This document shows, piece by piece, positions 37,192-46,277 of a stretch of 64,000 bases of DNA. The first letter of the stretch is position 1. The number at the start of each line of letters is the position of its first letter. A program made the position numbers and the translations under genes. Below the pieces are notes generated by a model, which was not told the origin of the DNA, made no database searches, and worked only from the letters and a program-made list of their open reading frames with translations. The stretch is from Pseudomonadota bacterium (lineage in GTDB: Bacteria > Pseudomonadota > Alphaproteobacteria > Acetobacterales > Acetobacteraceae): contig JAKADX010000002.1 in assembly GCA_021818505.1 (NCBI GenBank), positions 1-64,000 on the forward strand, given 5' to 3'.

Positions 37192-37219
37192 ACGGACTAT
37201 TCCGTCCAACTGAGACGGA
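37192..37219. promoter_or_regulatory. candidate TetR operator
   Basis: ACGGA-CTAT-TCCGT is a perfect 5-4-5 palindrome (37192-37205). A further half-site ACGGA follows at 37215-37219. It lies 35-39 bp downstream of a TTGACA (37152-37157) that could be the -35 box for the aroE operon, so bound repressor would block transcription. Confidence 0.5.
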
Positions 37220-37259
37220 CCCCCCAAGAGCCGTTGCCAGCCGGGAGAAAGCGAGAAGC

Positions 37260-38144
37260 ATGTATGCACCCCAATCCGTGCCGGTCACGCCGCTGACGCC
37301 GCGGGCATCGGTCCTGTGCGGCCTGTTCGGCACCGACATCGCCGGCACCCGCAGCCCTGCGATGCACGAGGCGGAGGCGGCGGCGCTGGGCCTGCGCTAC
37401 GTCTATCGGCCGGTCGATTTCGCCCCGCTCGGCCGCGATGCCTCGGCCCTGCCCGAAATGCTGGCCGCCGCCGAGGCGTTCGGCTTTGACGGGCTGAACA
37501 TCACGCACCCGTTCAAGCAGGCGGTGATCCCGCTGCTGCATGAGGTCTCCGACGACGCGCGCGCGATCGGCGCGGTCAATACGGTGGTGCTGCGGCAGGG
37601 CCGGCGGATCGGCCACAACACCGACTGGTGGGGCTTTGCCGAGAACCTCCGCCGCTTCCTGCCCGATGTCGCGCTCGACCGCGTGGTGCAGGTCGGTGCC
37701 GGCGGCGCGGGGGCCGCGGTGGCGCACGCGATGCTGACGCTCGGCACCGGCGAACTTGTGCTCCACGATCTCGACGCCGCCCGCGCCGAGGCGCTCGCCG
37801 CGCGGCTCAATGCCCGCTTCGGCGCCGGGCGCGTCCGGCGCGCGGCGGATCTGGCCGGCGAACTCGCCCGGGCGGACGGCCTCGTGCAGGCCTCGCCGGT
37901 GGGGATGCAGGGGCATCCCGGCCTGCCGGTGCCCGCTGAGGCACTGCGCCCGACGCTGTGGGTGGCGGAGGTCGTGTATTTCCCGCTGGAGACCGAACTG
38001 CTGCGCCGCGCCCGCGCCGCCGGCTGCCGCACGCTGGATGGCGGCGGCATGGCGGTGCTGCAGGCGGCCGAGGCACTGCGGCTGTTCACCGGTGTCGCAC
38101 CCGACATCGACCGGATGCTGCGCCGCTTCGCCGCCGACGCCTGA
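37260..38144 (+). CDS. shikimate/quinate dehydrogenase (AroE family)
   Basis: This 294-residue NAD(P)-dependent dehydrogenase has the substrate-site GTDIAGTRSPAMHEA, the catalytic Lys in LNITHPFKQAVIPLL, HNTDWWGFAENL, and the nucleotide-binding [17 protein letters not shown]. Its placement with a dehydroshikimate dehydratase, a transporter and a TetR regulator points to a catabolic quinate/shikimate dehydrogenase instead of the biosynthetic AroE. The ATG at 37260 follows a gggagaaagcgag region. Cofactor preference is not clear from sequence. Confidence 0.9.
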   Translation: MYAPQSVPVTPLTPRASVLCGLFGTDIAGTRSPAMHEAEAAALGLRYVYRPVDFAPLGRDASALPEMLAAAEAFGFDGLNITHPFKQAVIPLLHEVSDDARAIGAVNTVVLRQGRRIGHNTDWWGFAENLRRFLPDVALDRVVQVGAGGAGAAVAHAMLTLGTGELVLHDLDAARAEALAARLNARFGAGRVRRAADLAGELARADGLVQASPVGMQGHPGLPVPAEALRPTLWVAEVVYFPLETELLRRARAAGCRTLDGGGMAVLQAAEALRLFTGVAPDIDRMLRRFAADA

Positions 38145-38171
38145 ACCAGACCGATGCCCAGGGAGAAGAAC

Positions 38172-39506
38172 ATGTCCGTTGCCGCCGATGCCGGGCCCGC
38201 GCCTTCGATGGCCGCCATCCTGCCGCGCACGCGCGTGCGGGTGACGATGCTGGGTCTGCTCTCCGTCGCCGTGCTCATCAACTATCTGGACCGCGCGGTG
38301 CTCGGCATCGCCGCCCCCTCGATCAGCCGGGAGTTCGGACTGGACGCGGCGGTGATGGGCGTCGTGTTCTCGGCGTTCTCCTGGACCTATTTCCTGGCCC
38401 AAATCCCGGCCGGCGCAATGCTCGACCGGTTCGGCAACCGCGTCATCTACTTCCTCGCGCTGTTCTTCTGGTCGCTGTTCACGCTGCTGCATTCCCTCGC
38501 CAGCGGCGTGACGATGCTGGTGGGCTTCCGCTGGGGCCTCGGGCTGGCCGAGGCGCCGTGCTTCCCGGCCAACAGCAACGTCGTCGGCATGTGGTTCCCG
38601 CGCCGTGAGCGGGCGCGCGCGATCGGTGTCTATACCGCCGCGGAGTATGTCGGCCTCGGGTTCCTCACGCCGCTGCTGTTCTGGCTGCTGGCCGCGCATG
38701 GCTGGCGGGCGCTGTTCATCGTCACCGGAACGGTCGGGATCGTCTTCGCCGGCGTCTGGTGGCTGTTCTATCGCGAGCCGTATGAGAGCCGCACCGCGAA
38801 TGCGGCGGAACTGGCCTATATTCAGCAGGGCGGGGGGCTGGTCGGGCGCGAGACGCGCGGGACGAAGTTCGAACTGCGGCTGATCCGCGAGCTGTTCCGC
38901 TACCGCCAGATGTGGGGCCTGTGCATCGGCCAGTTCTGCGTCTATTCCACCTTCGTCTTCTTCCTCACCTGGTTCCCGACCTATCTGGCGACCGCGCGGC
39001 ACATGGCGTGGATCAAGGTGGGCTTTTTCACCTCGCTGCCCTACATTGCCGGCTTCTTCGGCATCCTGTTCGCCGGCTGGTGGTCGGACTTCATGCTGCG
39101 CCGCGGCGTGTCGCTGAACACGGCGCGCAAGCTGCCGGTCATCACCGGTCTTGTGCTTGCCGGCAGCATCGTGATCTGCAACTGGGTGGACAACAACTAC
39201 CTGGTGATCGCGATCCTTTCGCTGGCGTTCTTCGCGCAGTCCATGTCCTCGTCGGGCTGGTCGGTGCTGTCGGAGGTCTCGCCGCCCGGTCTGCTCGGCC
39301 TGGTCGGCGGGCTGTTCAACGCCTCGGCCAATCTGTCCGGCATCGTGATCCCGCTGGTCATCGGCATCATCGTGCAGGTGACGGGATCGTTCGTCGGCGC
39401 GCTTGGCTTCGTCGGCGCGGTCGCCATCATCGGCGCGCTGTCCTGGATCTTCGTCATCGGCGATCTGCATCGTATGGAGATCGCCAGGCCGGTGACGGCG
39501 CAGTAA
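38172..39506 (+). CDS. MFS transporter (organic anion:proton symporter type)
   Basis: This 444-residue protein with 12 predicted helices is of the anion:cation symporter branch of MFS. Signatures are INYLDRAVLGIAAP in helix 1 (NYxDR typical of this branch), GAMLDRFGNR in loop 2-3, and LGLAEAPCFPANSNVVGMWFP. It likely imports quinate, shikimate or another aromatic-pathway acid, given its position between the dehydrogenase and dehydratase genes. ATG 38172 was preferred over 38154 because AGGGAG lies at the proper distance. Confidence 0.9.
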   Translation: MSVAADAGPAPSMAAILPRTRVRVTMLGLLSVAVLINYLDRAVLGIAAPSISREFGLDAAVMGVVFSAFSWTYFLAQIPAGAMLDRFGNRVIYFLALFFWSLFTLLHSLASGVTMLVGFRWGLGLAEAPCFPANSNVVGMWFPRRERARAIGVYTAAEYVGLGFLTPLLFWLLAAHGWRALFIVTGTVGIVFAGVWWLFYREPYESRTANAAELAYIQQGGGLVGRETRGTKFELRLIRELFRYRQMWGLCIGQFCVYSTFVFFLTWFPTYLATARHMAWIKVGFFTSLPYIAGFFGILFAGWWSDFMLRRGVSLNTARKLPVITGLVLAGSIVICNWVDNNYLVIAILSLAFFAQSMSSSGWSVLSEVSPPGLLGLVGGLFNASANLSGIVIPLVIGIIVQVTGSFVGALGFVGAVAIIGALSWIFVIGDLHRMEIARPVTAQ

Positions 39507-39517
39507 ACGGGGGAACC

Positions 39518-41398
39518 ATGAGCGAGACAGCGCGCCTGAAGACCTCGATCGCCACCGTCTCGCTCAGCGGCCCCTTGCCGGACAAGCTGGAGGCCGCGGC
39601 CCTCGTCGGCTTCGACGGCGTGGAGATCTTCGAGGCCGATCTGATGACTTTCGACGGCACGCCGCAGGACGTGCGCGGCATCGCCGCCGACCTCGGCATC
39701 GAGCTGGTGCTGTTCCAGCCGTTCCGCGACTTCGAGGGGATGCCCGAGCCGCAGCGGCGTGCCAATTTCGACCGCGCCGAGCGGAAATTCGATCTGATGG
39801 GCGCGCTCGGCATCACCGATCTGCTCGTGTGCAGCAACGTCCATCCCGCGAGCCTCGGCGAGCCCGCGCGCGCCGCCGCCGATCTTGCCGAGATGGCCGA
39901 ACGCGCCGCGCGGCGCGGCCTGCGCGTCGGCTACGAGGCGCTGGCCTGGGGCCGGCACGTCAGCCGCTGGCGTCAGGCGTGGGAGATCGTGCGCGCCGCC
40001 GGTCATCCCGCCCTCGGCCTCGTGCTCGACAGTTTCCACACGCTCGCGATCGGCGACGACGTGGCCGATCTTCCGCAGCTCGTGCCGGCGGACAAGCTGT
40101 TCTTCGTGCAGCTTGCCGATGCGCCGCGCCTGACCATGGACCCGCTGTCCTGGAGCCGGCATTTTCGCAACTTCCCCGGGCAGGGCGGGCTGGACGTGGC
40201 CGGCTTCGTGCGCGCGGTGATCGCCGCCGGCTATCGCGGGCCGTTGAGCCTGGAAATCTTCAACGACGATTTCCGGGCCGCTCCGGCCTCGCTGACGGCG
40301 CGCGACGGGCTGCGCTCGCTCATCTTCGTGCAGGCGGAGGCGGGCGGGCCGAAGCTGCCGCCGCCGCCGGCGTTCGATGGGTTCGAGTTCATCGAGTTCG
40401 CCGTCGATGACGCGAGCGCCCAGCACCTGACATCCTTCCTCGGCACGCTCGGCTTTCGCCATGCCGGCACGCACCGCTCCAAATCCGTGCAGCTCTGGCG
40501 CCAGGGCCGCGTCAACCTGGTGGTCAACACGGAGGTGGACAGCGCCGCGGCGGGGCATTTCCACATGCACGGGCCGTCGGTCTGCGCCATGGCGCTGCGC
40601 GTCGATGATCCCGCGCGCGCGATCCGCCGCGCCGAGGCGTTGCTGTGCCCGGAATGGCGCGAGCCGGTCGGCGCGGGCGAACGCCACATCCCCGCGGTGC
40701 GCGCGCCGGACGGCACGCTGATCCATTTCGTCGGAGCGGAGGGGGACGGCGGCAGCATCTGGCAGGACGACTTCGTGCTGTTGCCGCCGGCACCGGAGGA
40801 GGACGACGCACTGCTCACGATCGACCACGTGGCCCAGGCGCTGCCGCCCGGCCGCATGGACAGTTTTGTCCTGTTCTACCGTGCGGTCCTCGGTCTGCTT
40901 GCCGAGCCCGTGTTTGAACTGGCCGACCCGTACGGCCTGGTGCGCAGCCGCGCCATGACCAGTCCCGACGGCAGCGTGCGCCTGCCGCTGAATATCTCGG
41001 AGTCCGGCAAGACGGCGACGGGACGCTTCGTCTCGGCCTATGCCGGCGCCGGGGTTCACCATATCGCCTTCGCCTGCCGCGATGCCGCGCGGGCGGTCGC
41101 CACCGCGCGGGCGCGCGCCGCGCCGATCCTGCCGGTGCCGGCGAACTACTACGACGACCTCGCCGCGCGCTGGAGCCTCGATGACGCCGCGCTGGCGGCG
41201 CTGCGCGCGGCCGATCTGCTCTACGACCGCGATGACGCGGGCGCGTTCCGGCACGCCTATACCGACCCGTTCGAGGACAGGTTCTTCTTCGAACTGGTGG
41301 AGCGGCACGGCTATCGCGGGTTCGGCGCCGCCAATGCCGGCGTGCGCATGGCAGTCCAGGCGGCCCGTCGCGAACACCGCATCCGCCCGAACCAATAG
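39518..41398 (+). CDS. 3-dehydroshikimate dehydratase fused to HPPD-like domain (QsuB/QuiC type)
   Basis: This 626-residue two-domain enzyme converts 3-dehydroshikimate to protocatechuate. The N-terminal half (about 1-270) is a TIM-barrel sugar-phosphate-isomerase-type dehydratase with metal ligands in VGYEALAWG (Glu), LVLDSFHTL (Asp, His), FVQLADAPRL (Gln) and LSLEIFNDDF (Glu). The C-terminal half (about 290-620) is a vicinal-oxygen-chelate pair like 4-hydroxyphenylpyruvate dioxygenase, with potential iron ligands in TIDHVAQ, VHHIAF and FFFELVER. It is co-directional with the transporter (11-bp gap). The role of the HPPD-like half in such fusions is not settled. Confidence 0.9.
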   Translation: MSETARLKTSIATVSLSGPLPDKLEAAALVGFDGVEIFEADLMTFDGTPQDVRGIAADLGIELVLFQPFRDFEGMPEPQRRANFDRAERKFDLMGALGITDLLVCSNVHPASLGEPARAAADLAEMAERAARRGLRVGYEALAWGRHVSRWRQAWEIVRAAGHPALGLVLDSFHTLAIGDDVADLPQLVPADKLFFVQLADAPRLTMDPLSWSRHFRNFPGQGGLDVAGFVRAVIAAGYRGPLSLEIFNDDFRAAPASLTARDGLRSLIFVQAEAGGPKLPPPPAFDGFEFIEFAVDDASAQHLTSFLGTLGFRHAGTHRSKSVQLWRQGRVNLVVNTEVDSAAAGHFHMHGPSVCAMALRVDDPARAIRRAEALLCPEWREPVGAGERHIPAVRAPDGTLIHFVGAEGDGGSIWQDDFVLLPPAPEEDDALLTIDHVAQALPPGRMDSFVLFYRAVLGLLAEPVFELADPYGLVRSRAMTSPDGSVRLPLNISESGKTATGRFVSAYAGAGVHHIAFACRDAARAVATARARAAPILPVPANYYDDLAARWSLDDAALAALRAADLLYDRDDAGAFRHAYTDPFEDRFFFELVERHGYRGFGAANAGVRMAVQAARREHRIRPNQ

Positions 41399-41512
41399 CG
41401 GCCGCCATCGGCCGGGCGCGCGGCGCGGCCCGACAATGTGGGTTGACAAGCGCCGCTGGCGGCGCGGACACTCTCGCCAGGGTGGAAACGACAAGAAACA
41501 AGGCGCGAGACG

Positions 41513-42535
41513 ATGAAAGCAAAATTCGTCGGCATTTCGGTCGCGGCTGTCTTCATTGGCGCGGCCGTCGCGGCAAGTGCGCAGGCCCAGCAGGGCGCAT
41601 CGTTCACGATGGGCTATTCGGTCGGTTTTCTGACCGATCCGTTTCAGGCGATCCAGGTTGACCTGACGGTCGCCGCCGCCAAGCAGGCCGGTCTGAAGGT
41701 GCTGCCGGTGGCCAACGCCAATGGCGATCCCGGCAAGCAGATCACCGATTTCCATAACCTGATCGCCGAGGGCGCGCAGGGCCTCATCACCGTGCCGACC
41801 GACAGTGATGCGATCGTGCCGGCCCTGAATTACGCCGCCAGCAAGAAAGTGCCGGTCGTTGACATCGACATCGGTCCCGCCGGCGGCAAGGTCGATATGA
41901 TCGTGCGGGCCGACAATCTGCGCATGGGGCAGGATGCCTGCCATCTCGTCGGCAAGCATCTCGGCGGCAAGGGGGTCGTGCTGTCGATGATGGGCGATCA
42001 GGCGACCACCAATGGCCGCGACCGCACCACCGGCTTCGCCGACTGCATGAAGCAGGATTATCCGCAGATCAAGGTGATCCAGCAGCCGACCTACTGGAAG
42101 ACCGACAAGGCCACGGCGGTCGCGCAGACGGTCGTCACGTCCACGCCCGACCTGGGCGCGATCTATATGCAGAGCGACTCCGTCATGCTCGCGGGCGTGC
42201 TGAACGTGCTGAAAAGCGCCGGCAAGCTCGCCGATGTGGGCGCGCCGCACCACATCTATCTGGTCAGCATCGACGGCACGCCGCTGGCGTTGCAGAAGAT
42301 ACGCGACGGCCTGCTTGACGCCGCGATCTCGCAGCCGCTCGATCTCTACGTCAAATACGGCCTGTGGTATCTGCAGCAAGCGGTCGCGGGGCACAGTTTC
42401 AGGCCCGGTCCGACCGATCACAACAGCCACATCGTCGAATACAAGGGCAACCTGATGGACCTGCTGCCGGCGCCGACGGTCACGCGGGACAATGCCTCCG
42501 ACCCGATGCTCTGGGGCAACAAGACCAAGGGCTGA
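41513..42535 (+). CDS. sugar-type ABC transporter substrate-binding protein
   Basis: This 340-residue periplasmic-binding protein of the ribose/LacI-like family has a signal peptide (ending AASAQA) and then FTMGYSVGFLTDPFQAIQ. EGAQGLITVPTDSDAIVPAL and VVDIDIGPAGGKVDMIVR follow, with GDQATTNGRDRTTGFADCM in the hinge region. It starts a binding protein-ATPase-permease set that is a complete CUT2-type importer. A TTGACA at 41443-41448 may be the -35 of the operon. The ligand is unknown; the family takes pentoses, hexoses, inositol or related polyols. Confidence 0.92.
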   Translation: MKAKFVGISVAAVFIGAAVAASAQAQQGASFTMGYSVGFLTDPFQAIQVDLTVAAAKQAGLKVLPVANANGDPGKQITDFHNLIAEGAQGLITVPTDSDAIVPALNYAASKKVPVVDIDIGPAGGKVDMIVRADNLRMGQDACHLVGKHLGGKGVVLSMMGDQATTNGRDRTTGFADCMKQDYPQIKVIQQPTYWKTDKATAVAQTVVTSTPDLGAIYMQSDSVMLAGVLNVLKSAGKLADVGAPHHIYLVSIDGTPLALQKIRDGLLDAAISQPLDLYVKYGLWYLQQAVAGHSFRPGPTDHNSHIVEYKGNLMDLLPAPTVTRDNASDPMLWGNKTKG

Positions 42536-42543
42536 TCCTGTCC

Positions 42544-44073
42544 GTGTCGGCCAGCGCGACGCGGAACCGGGACCAGGACCGGTTCCGCCTGGCGGCGGAA
42601 CTGACGCATGTGTCCAAAACCTTCGGTGCCAACCACGCGCTGCGCGACGTCTCGGTCGAAATCCCGGCCGGCCAATCGCGCGCGCTGGTCGGGCGCAACG
42701 GCGCGGGCAAGTCCACGCTGGTGGCGGTGCTCACCGGCCTGATCGCGCCCGATGCCGGGCGGGTGCGGCTGGCCGATGCGCCGGCCCCGGCGCTGGCCGA
42801 CCGCTGGGCGTGGCGCCAGCGCGTCGCCTGTGTCTATCAGCGATCGACGGTCGTGCCGACGCTGACGGTGGCCGAGAACCTGTTCCTCAATGCCCAGCCG
42901 GTCGCGGCGGGGTCCTGGATCAGATGGGCGGCGATGCGCGAGCGCGCGGAGGCGGTGCTGCGCGAATGGGGGCTGGAGATCGATGTCGGCCTCGATGCCG
43001 GGCGGCTCAGCGTCGAGCAGCGGCAGATCGTGGAGATCGCCCGCGCGCTGATCCAGGGCAGCCGCTTCATCATCCTCGACGAACCGACCGCCGAGCTGGA
43101 GGGGCGGGAGGTGACGCGCCTGTTCGACCGGATGCAGCGCCTGCGCCAGGGCGGCGTCACGTTCCTGTACATCTCCCACCATCTGGAGGAGATTTACGAA
43201 GTGTGCGACTCCGTCACCGTCCTGCGCGACGGCGCGGTGGTGACGAGCGCGCCGCTGACCGAGATGCCGAAGGATCGCGTCGTCGCCGCGATGGTGGGCG
43301 GCGACGTGCGTCTTGGCGCGCGCGGGGCCGGCGCCGCCCGGCCGGGGACGGAGAGTTTGCGCGTCGAGGCGTTGTCCGTCGGCCCGGTCGCCGGTCTCAG
43401 CTTTGCCGTGGCCGCCGGCGAATGCGTCGGACTGGCCGGGCTTGCCGGTTCCGGCACCGAACAGGTCGCCGACGTGATCGCCGGGCTGCGCCGGCCGGCG
43501 GGCGGCGGGATCACGGTCGGCGGCCGGGCGCTGCCGGCGGGTGGGGTGGCCGCCGCGCAGCGCGCCGGCGTCGGCTATGTGCCGCGCGACCGGCGGATGC
43601 ACGGCATCGTGCCGCTGCTGTCGGTGGCCGAGAACATGACCCTGACCATCGCCGATCGTCTCGGTCCCGGCGGCATCGTCCTGCCGGCGGAGCGTGACCG
43701 CCACGCGCGCCGCATGATCCGCGACCTGCAACTCGTCGCGGCCTCCACCGAGCAGCCCGTCGGCGAACTCAGCGGCGGCAACCAGCAGAAGGCGGTGATG
43801 GGCCGCGCGCTCGCCGCCGATCCGCGGCTGCTGCTGCTGGTGCATCCCACGCAGGGCGTGGACATCGCCGCGAAGGAGGCGCTGTTCGCGATCATCGCGC
43901 GCGCGCAGGTTGCCGGCACCGGCGTTCTCGTCGTGTCCGACGATCTCGACGAACTCAGGATTTGCGATCGCGTGCTCGTGATCTTCAAGGGACGGCTCGC
44001 GGCAAGCTTTGCCGCCGGCTGGCAGGATCGCGACCTCGTCGCCGCGATCGAGGGTGTCGCGGCGCATGGCTGA
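42544..44073 (+). CDS. CUT2-type ABC transporter ATPase (double nucleotide-binding domain)
   Basis: This 509-residue protein has two fused ATPase domains. Domain 1 has a good Walker A (VGRNGAGKST), a signature LSVEQRQ and Walker B with FIILDEPTAELEG. Domain 2 is degenerate: GLAGSGTEQ lacks the Walker A Lys, and LLVHPTQGVD replaces the Asp-Glu of Walker B, while LSGGNQQK is normal. This asymmetry is usual for this family, so only one site should hydrolyse ATP. The start is taken at GTG 42544, eight bases after the binding-protein stop. It overlaps the permease gene by 8 bp. Confidence 0.9.
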   Translation: MSASATRNRDQDRFRLAAELTHVSKTFGANHALRDVSVEIPAGQSRALVGRNGAGKSTLVAVLTGLIAPDAGRVRLADAPAPALADRWAWRQRVACVYQRSTVVPTLTVAENLFLNAQPVAAGSWIRWAAMRERAEAVLREWGLEIDVGLDAGRLSVEQRQIVEIARALIQGSRFIILDEPTAELEGREVTRLFDRMQRLRQGGVTFLYISHHLEEIYEVCDSVTVLRDGAVVTSAPLTEMPKDRVVAAMVGGDVRLGARGAGAARPGTESLRVEALSVGPVAGLSFAVAAGECVGLAGLAGSGTEQVADVIAGLRRPAGGGITVGGRALPAGGVAAAQRAGVGYVPRDRRMHGIVPLLSVAENMTLTIADRLGPGGIVLPAERDRHARRMIRDLQLVAASTEQPVGELSGGNQQKAVMGRALAADPRLLLLVHPTQGVDIAAKEALFAIIARAQVAGTGVLVVSDDLDELRICDRVLVIFKGRLAASFAAGWQDRDLVAAIEGVAAHG

Positions 44074-45091
44074 CGCGGCGCAGGACGTGCAGGGCGGCGC
44101 GCGGACGGAGGGCCTGCGCGCTCGCGGCGCGCGGCTCGCCCTGCACGAACTGACGCTGCTGCCGGCGATCGCGCTGACCATCATCGCCGGCGCGTTCATC
44201 AGCAACGCCTTTCTCACGGCCGACAATTTCTTCAACATCCTCCAGCAATCCTCCGAGCTTGCCGTGCTGGTGATCGCCGAATCGCTGATCCTGATCGGCG
44301 GCAAGTTCGATCTGTCGCTGGAATCCGTCGTCGGGCTGGCGCCGATGTTCAGCGCGTGGCTGGTGGTCAGGGACACGTCCATCGGCGGCTCCGGGATCGG
44401 ACTGAATCCGGGTCTGGCGATCGCGCTGATGTTCGTCGTCGGTGCGCTGGTCGGCGCGGCGAACGGGTTCCTGGTCGTCCGCCTGCGCCTGAACGCCTTC
44501 ATCGTGACGCTCGCCATGCTCATCCTGCTGCGCGGCGTCACGCTCGGCATCACCAACGGCAAGACGCTGTTCGAGCTGCCGAACGCATTCCTCTATCTTG
44601 GCTCGGCGAAATGGCTCGGCGTGCCGGTGTCGATCTGGATCGCCGGCGTGCTCTATCTGCTGTTCGGCCTGTTCCTGCGCTATCACAGGATCGGCCGCGC
44701 GCTCTACGCGATCGGCGGCAATCCGGAGGCAGCGCGCGTGGCCGGCATCCGCGTGGAGCGGGTGACGTGGGGCGTCTATATCGTCGGCGGAATGCTCGCC
44801 GCGCTCGCCGGCCTGATGCTGACCGGCCGCATCGCCTCCGTGGTGTCGAGCCAGGGGCAGAACATGATCTTCTACGTGTTCGCCGCGGCGGTGATCGGCG
44901 GGATCAGCCTCAATGGCGGGCGCGGCCGGCTGCTGGGCGCGCTGACCGGCGTGCTGCTGCTTGGGATTCTGCAGAACGTCCTGACGCTGGCGCAGATTCC
45001 GGCGTTCTGGATCGACGCGGCCTATGGCGCGATCATTCTCATCGCCCTGATCCTGGCCCGCGCGTCCGGCGGGCCGGCGCAGGAGGCGTGA
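44066..45091 (+). CDS. sugar-type ABC transporter permease
   Basis: This 341-residue membrane protein of the RbsC/BPD_transp_2 family has about eight to ten helices. Landmarks are ILIGGKFDLSLESVVGL (variant of the GGIDLSVGS motif), LRLNAFIVTLAMLILLRGV, and ALYAIGGNPEAARVAGI, the cytoplasmic loop that contacts the ATPase, with AAAVIGGISLNGGRG near the end. The GGKFDLS variant for GGIDLS is a small deviation. It completes the importer with the two preceding genes. Confidence 0.92.
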   Translation: MADAAQDVQGGARTEGLRARGARLALHELTLLPAIALTIIAGAFISNAFLTADNFFNILQQSSELAVLVIAESLILIGGKFDLSLESVVGLAPMFSAWLVVRDTSIGGSGIGLNPGLAIALMFVVGALVGAANGFLVVRLRLNAFIVTLAMLILLRGVTLGITNGKTLFELPNAFLYLGSAKWLGVPVSIWIAGVLYLLFGLFLRYHRIGRALYAIGGNPEAARVAGIRVERVTWGVYIVGGMLAALAGLMLTGRIASVVSSQGQNMIFYVFAAAVIGGISLNGGRGRLLGALTGVLLLGILQNVLTLAQIPAFWIDAAYGAIILIALILARASGGPAQEA

Positions 45092-45111
45092 GCGAGGAGG
45101 AGGCTCGTCCG

Positions 45112-46215
45112 ATGAAACTCGGCCTGTTCATGATGCCGCTGCACGACCCGCGACGCGCGTATATGGACGTGCTGCGGGAGGACCGGGAGGCGATCCTGCT
45201 CGCCGAGGAGCTGGGCTATGACGAGGCCTGGGTGGGCGAGCACTATTCCTGCAAGACCGAGCCGATCGCCAGCCCGCTGCAATTCATGGCGACCCTGGTG
45301 CCGGTCACCAGGCGCATCGTGTTCGGCACCGGCGTGCTGAACCTGCCGCAGCACCATCCGGCGCAGATCGCCGGCGACGTGGCGCAGTTCGACCACCTGG
45401 CCGGCGGACGCTTCATCATGGGGGTGGGGCCGGGCGGTCTCGGCTCGGATTTCGAGCTGTTCGAGACGATGGAGAAGGACCGGACGGCGATGATGGTCGA
45501 GAGCGTGGAGACGATCCACGCCATCTGGCGCTCCGACCCGCCGTACCGCATCCACGGCCGCTTCTGGAACGTCGTGGTGGACACGCAGGTGCGGCCGGAG
45601 CTGGGGATCGGCCCGATGCTCAAGCCGTTCCAGGCGCCATACCCGCCGCTCGCGGTCTCGGCGATGAGTCCGAAATCCGGCACGGCGCGGCTGGCGGGCG
45701 AGCGCGGCTGGGGCCTCGTGTCCGCCAATTTCACGCCGCCCAACCAGGTGCTCAGCCATTGGCACGCCTACTGCGAAGGGGCCGAGTCTGCCGGGCGATC
45801 GCCGGATCGCGGCCGGTGGCGCGTGGCCCGCAGCATCGTCTGCACCGAAAGCGATCAGGAGGCGGCCGAGTATCTGGCCGACGACGCGTGCAGCCCCGGC
45901 TGGTACTACAAATACCTGCGCGACAACCTCAGCGCGTTCCGCATGACCAAGATCTTCAAGCCCGACGAGTCGATGTCCGATGAGGAACTCACGGTGCAGC
46001 GGATGCTGGAGCTGATGGTGCTGTCGGGCAGCCCGCGCCGCGTCCTCGACCAGTGCGTGGCGCTGGTGGACGCGATCGGCTGGTTCGGCACGCTGCTGGT
46101 GACGCACAAGGACTGGGACCGGCCCGACCTGCACCGCCGCTCGATGCGGCTGCTGGCCGAGCAGGTCGTCCCCAGGCTGCGGCAGCACATGACGGCGCTG
46201 CAAGCCGCCGAATAG
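45112..46215 (+). CDS. LLM-class flavin-dependent oxidoreductase
   Basis: This 367-residue bacterial-luciferase-like TIM-barrel flavoprotein begins MKLGLFMMPLHDP. It contains GYDEAWVGEHYS, VPVTRRIVFGTGVLNLPQHHP and DHLAGGRFIMGVGPGGLGSD, typical of LLM monooxygenases related to limonene or alkanal monooxygenase-like proteins. It sits 20 bp after the permease gene with a gaggagg RBS, suggesting that the imported compound is oxidised by it. An FMN reductase partner is not adjacent. Substrate unknown. Confidence 0.9.
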   Translation: MKLGLFMMPLHDPRRAYMDVLREDREAILLAEELGYDEAWVGEHYSCKTEPIASPLQFMATLVPVTRRIVFGTGVLNLPQHHPAQIAGDVAQFDHLAGGRFIMGVGPGGLGSDFELFETMEKDRTAMMVESVETIHAIWRSDPPYRIHGRFWNVVVDTQVRPELGIGPMLKPFQAPYPPLAVSAMSPKSGTARLAGERGWGLVSANFTPPNQVLSHWHAYCEGAESAGRSPDRGRWRVARSIVCTESDQEAAEYLADDACSPGWYYKYLRDNLSAFRMTKIFKPDESMSDEELTVQRMLELMVLSGSPRRVLDQCVALVDAIGWFGTLLVTHKDWDRPDLHRRSMRLLAEQVVPRLRQHMTALQAAE

Positions 46216-46277
46216 CCGGTCGCGAACCCCGGCCCGCGCTTGCCTGCTTCTCCCTCTGCCGTCTGCGCCAGAGGGCG

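Noticed and set aside
39197-42430. Minus-strand open frame of 1077 codons
   Set aside because: Antisense to three well-supported genes (MFS transporter, dehydratase, binding protein). It is Arg/His-rich with no domain.
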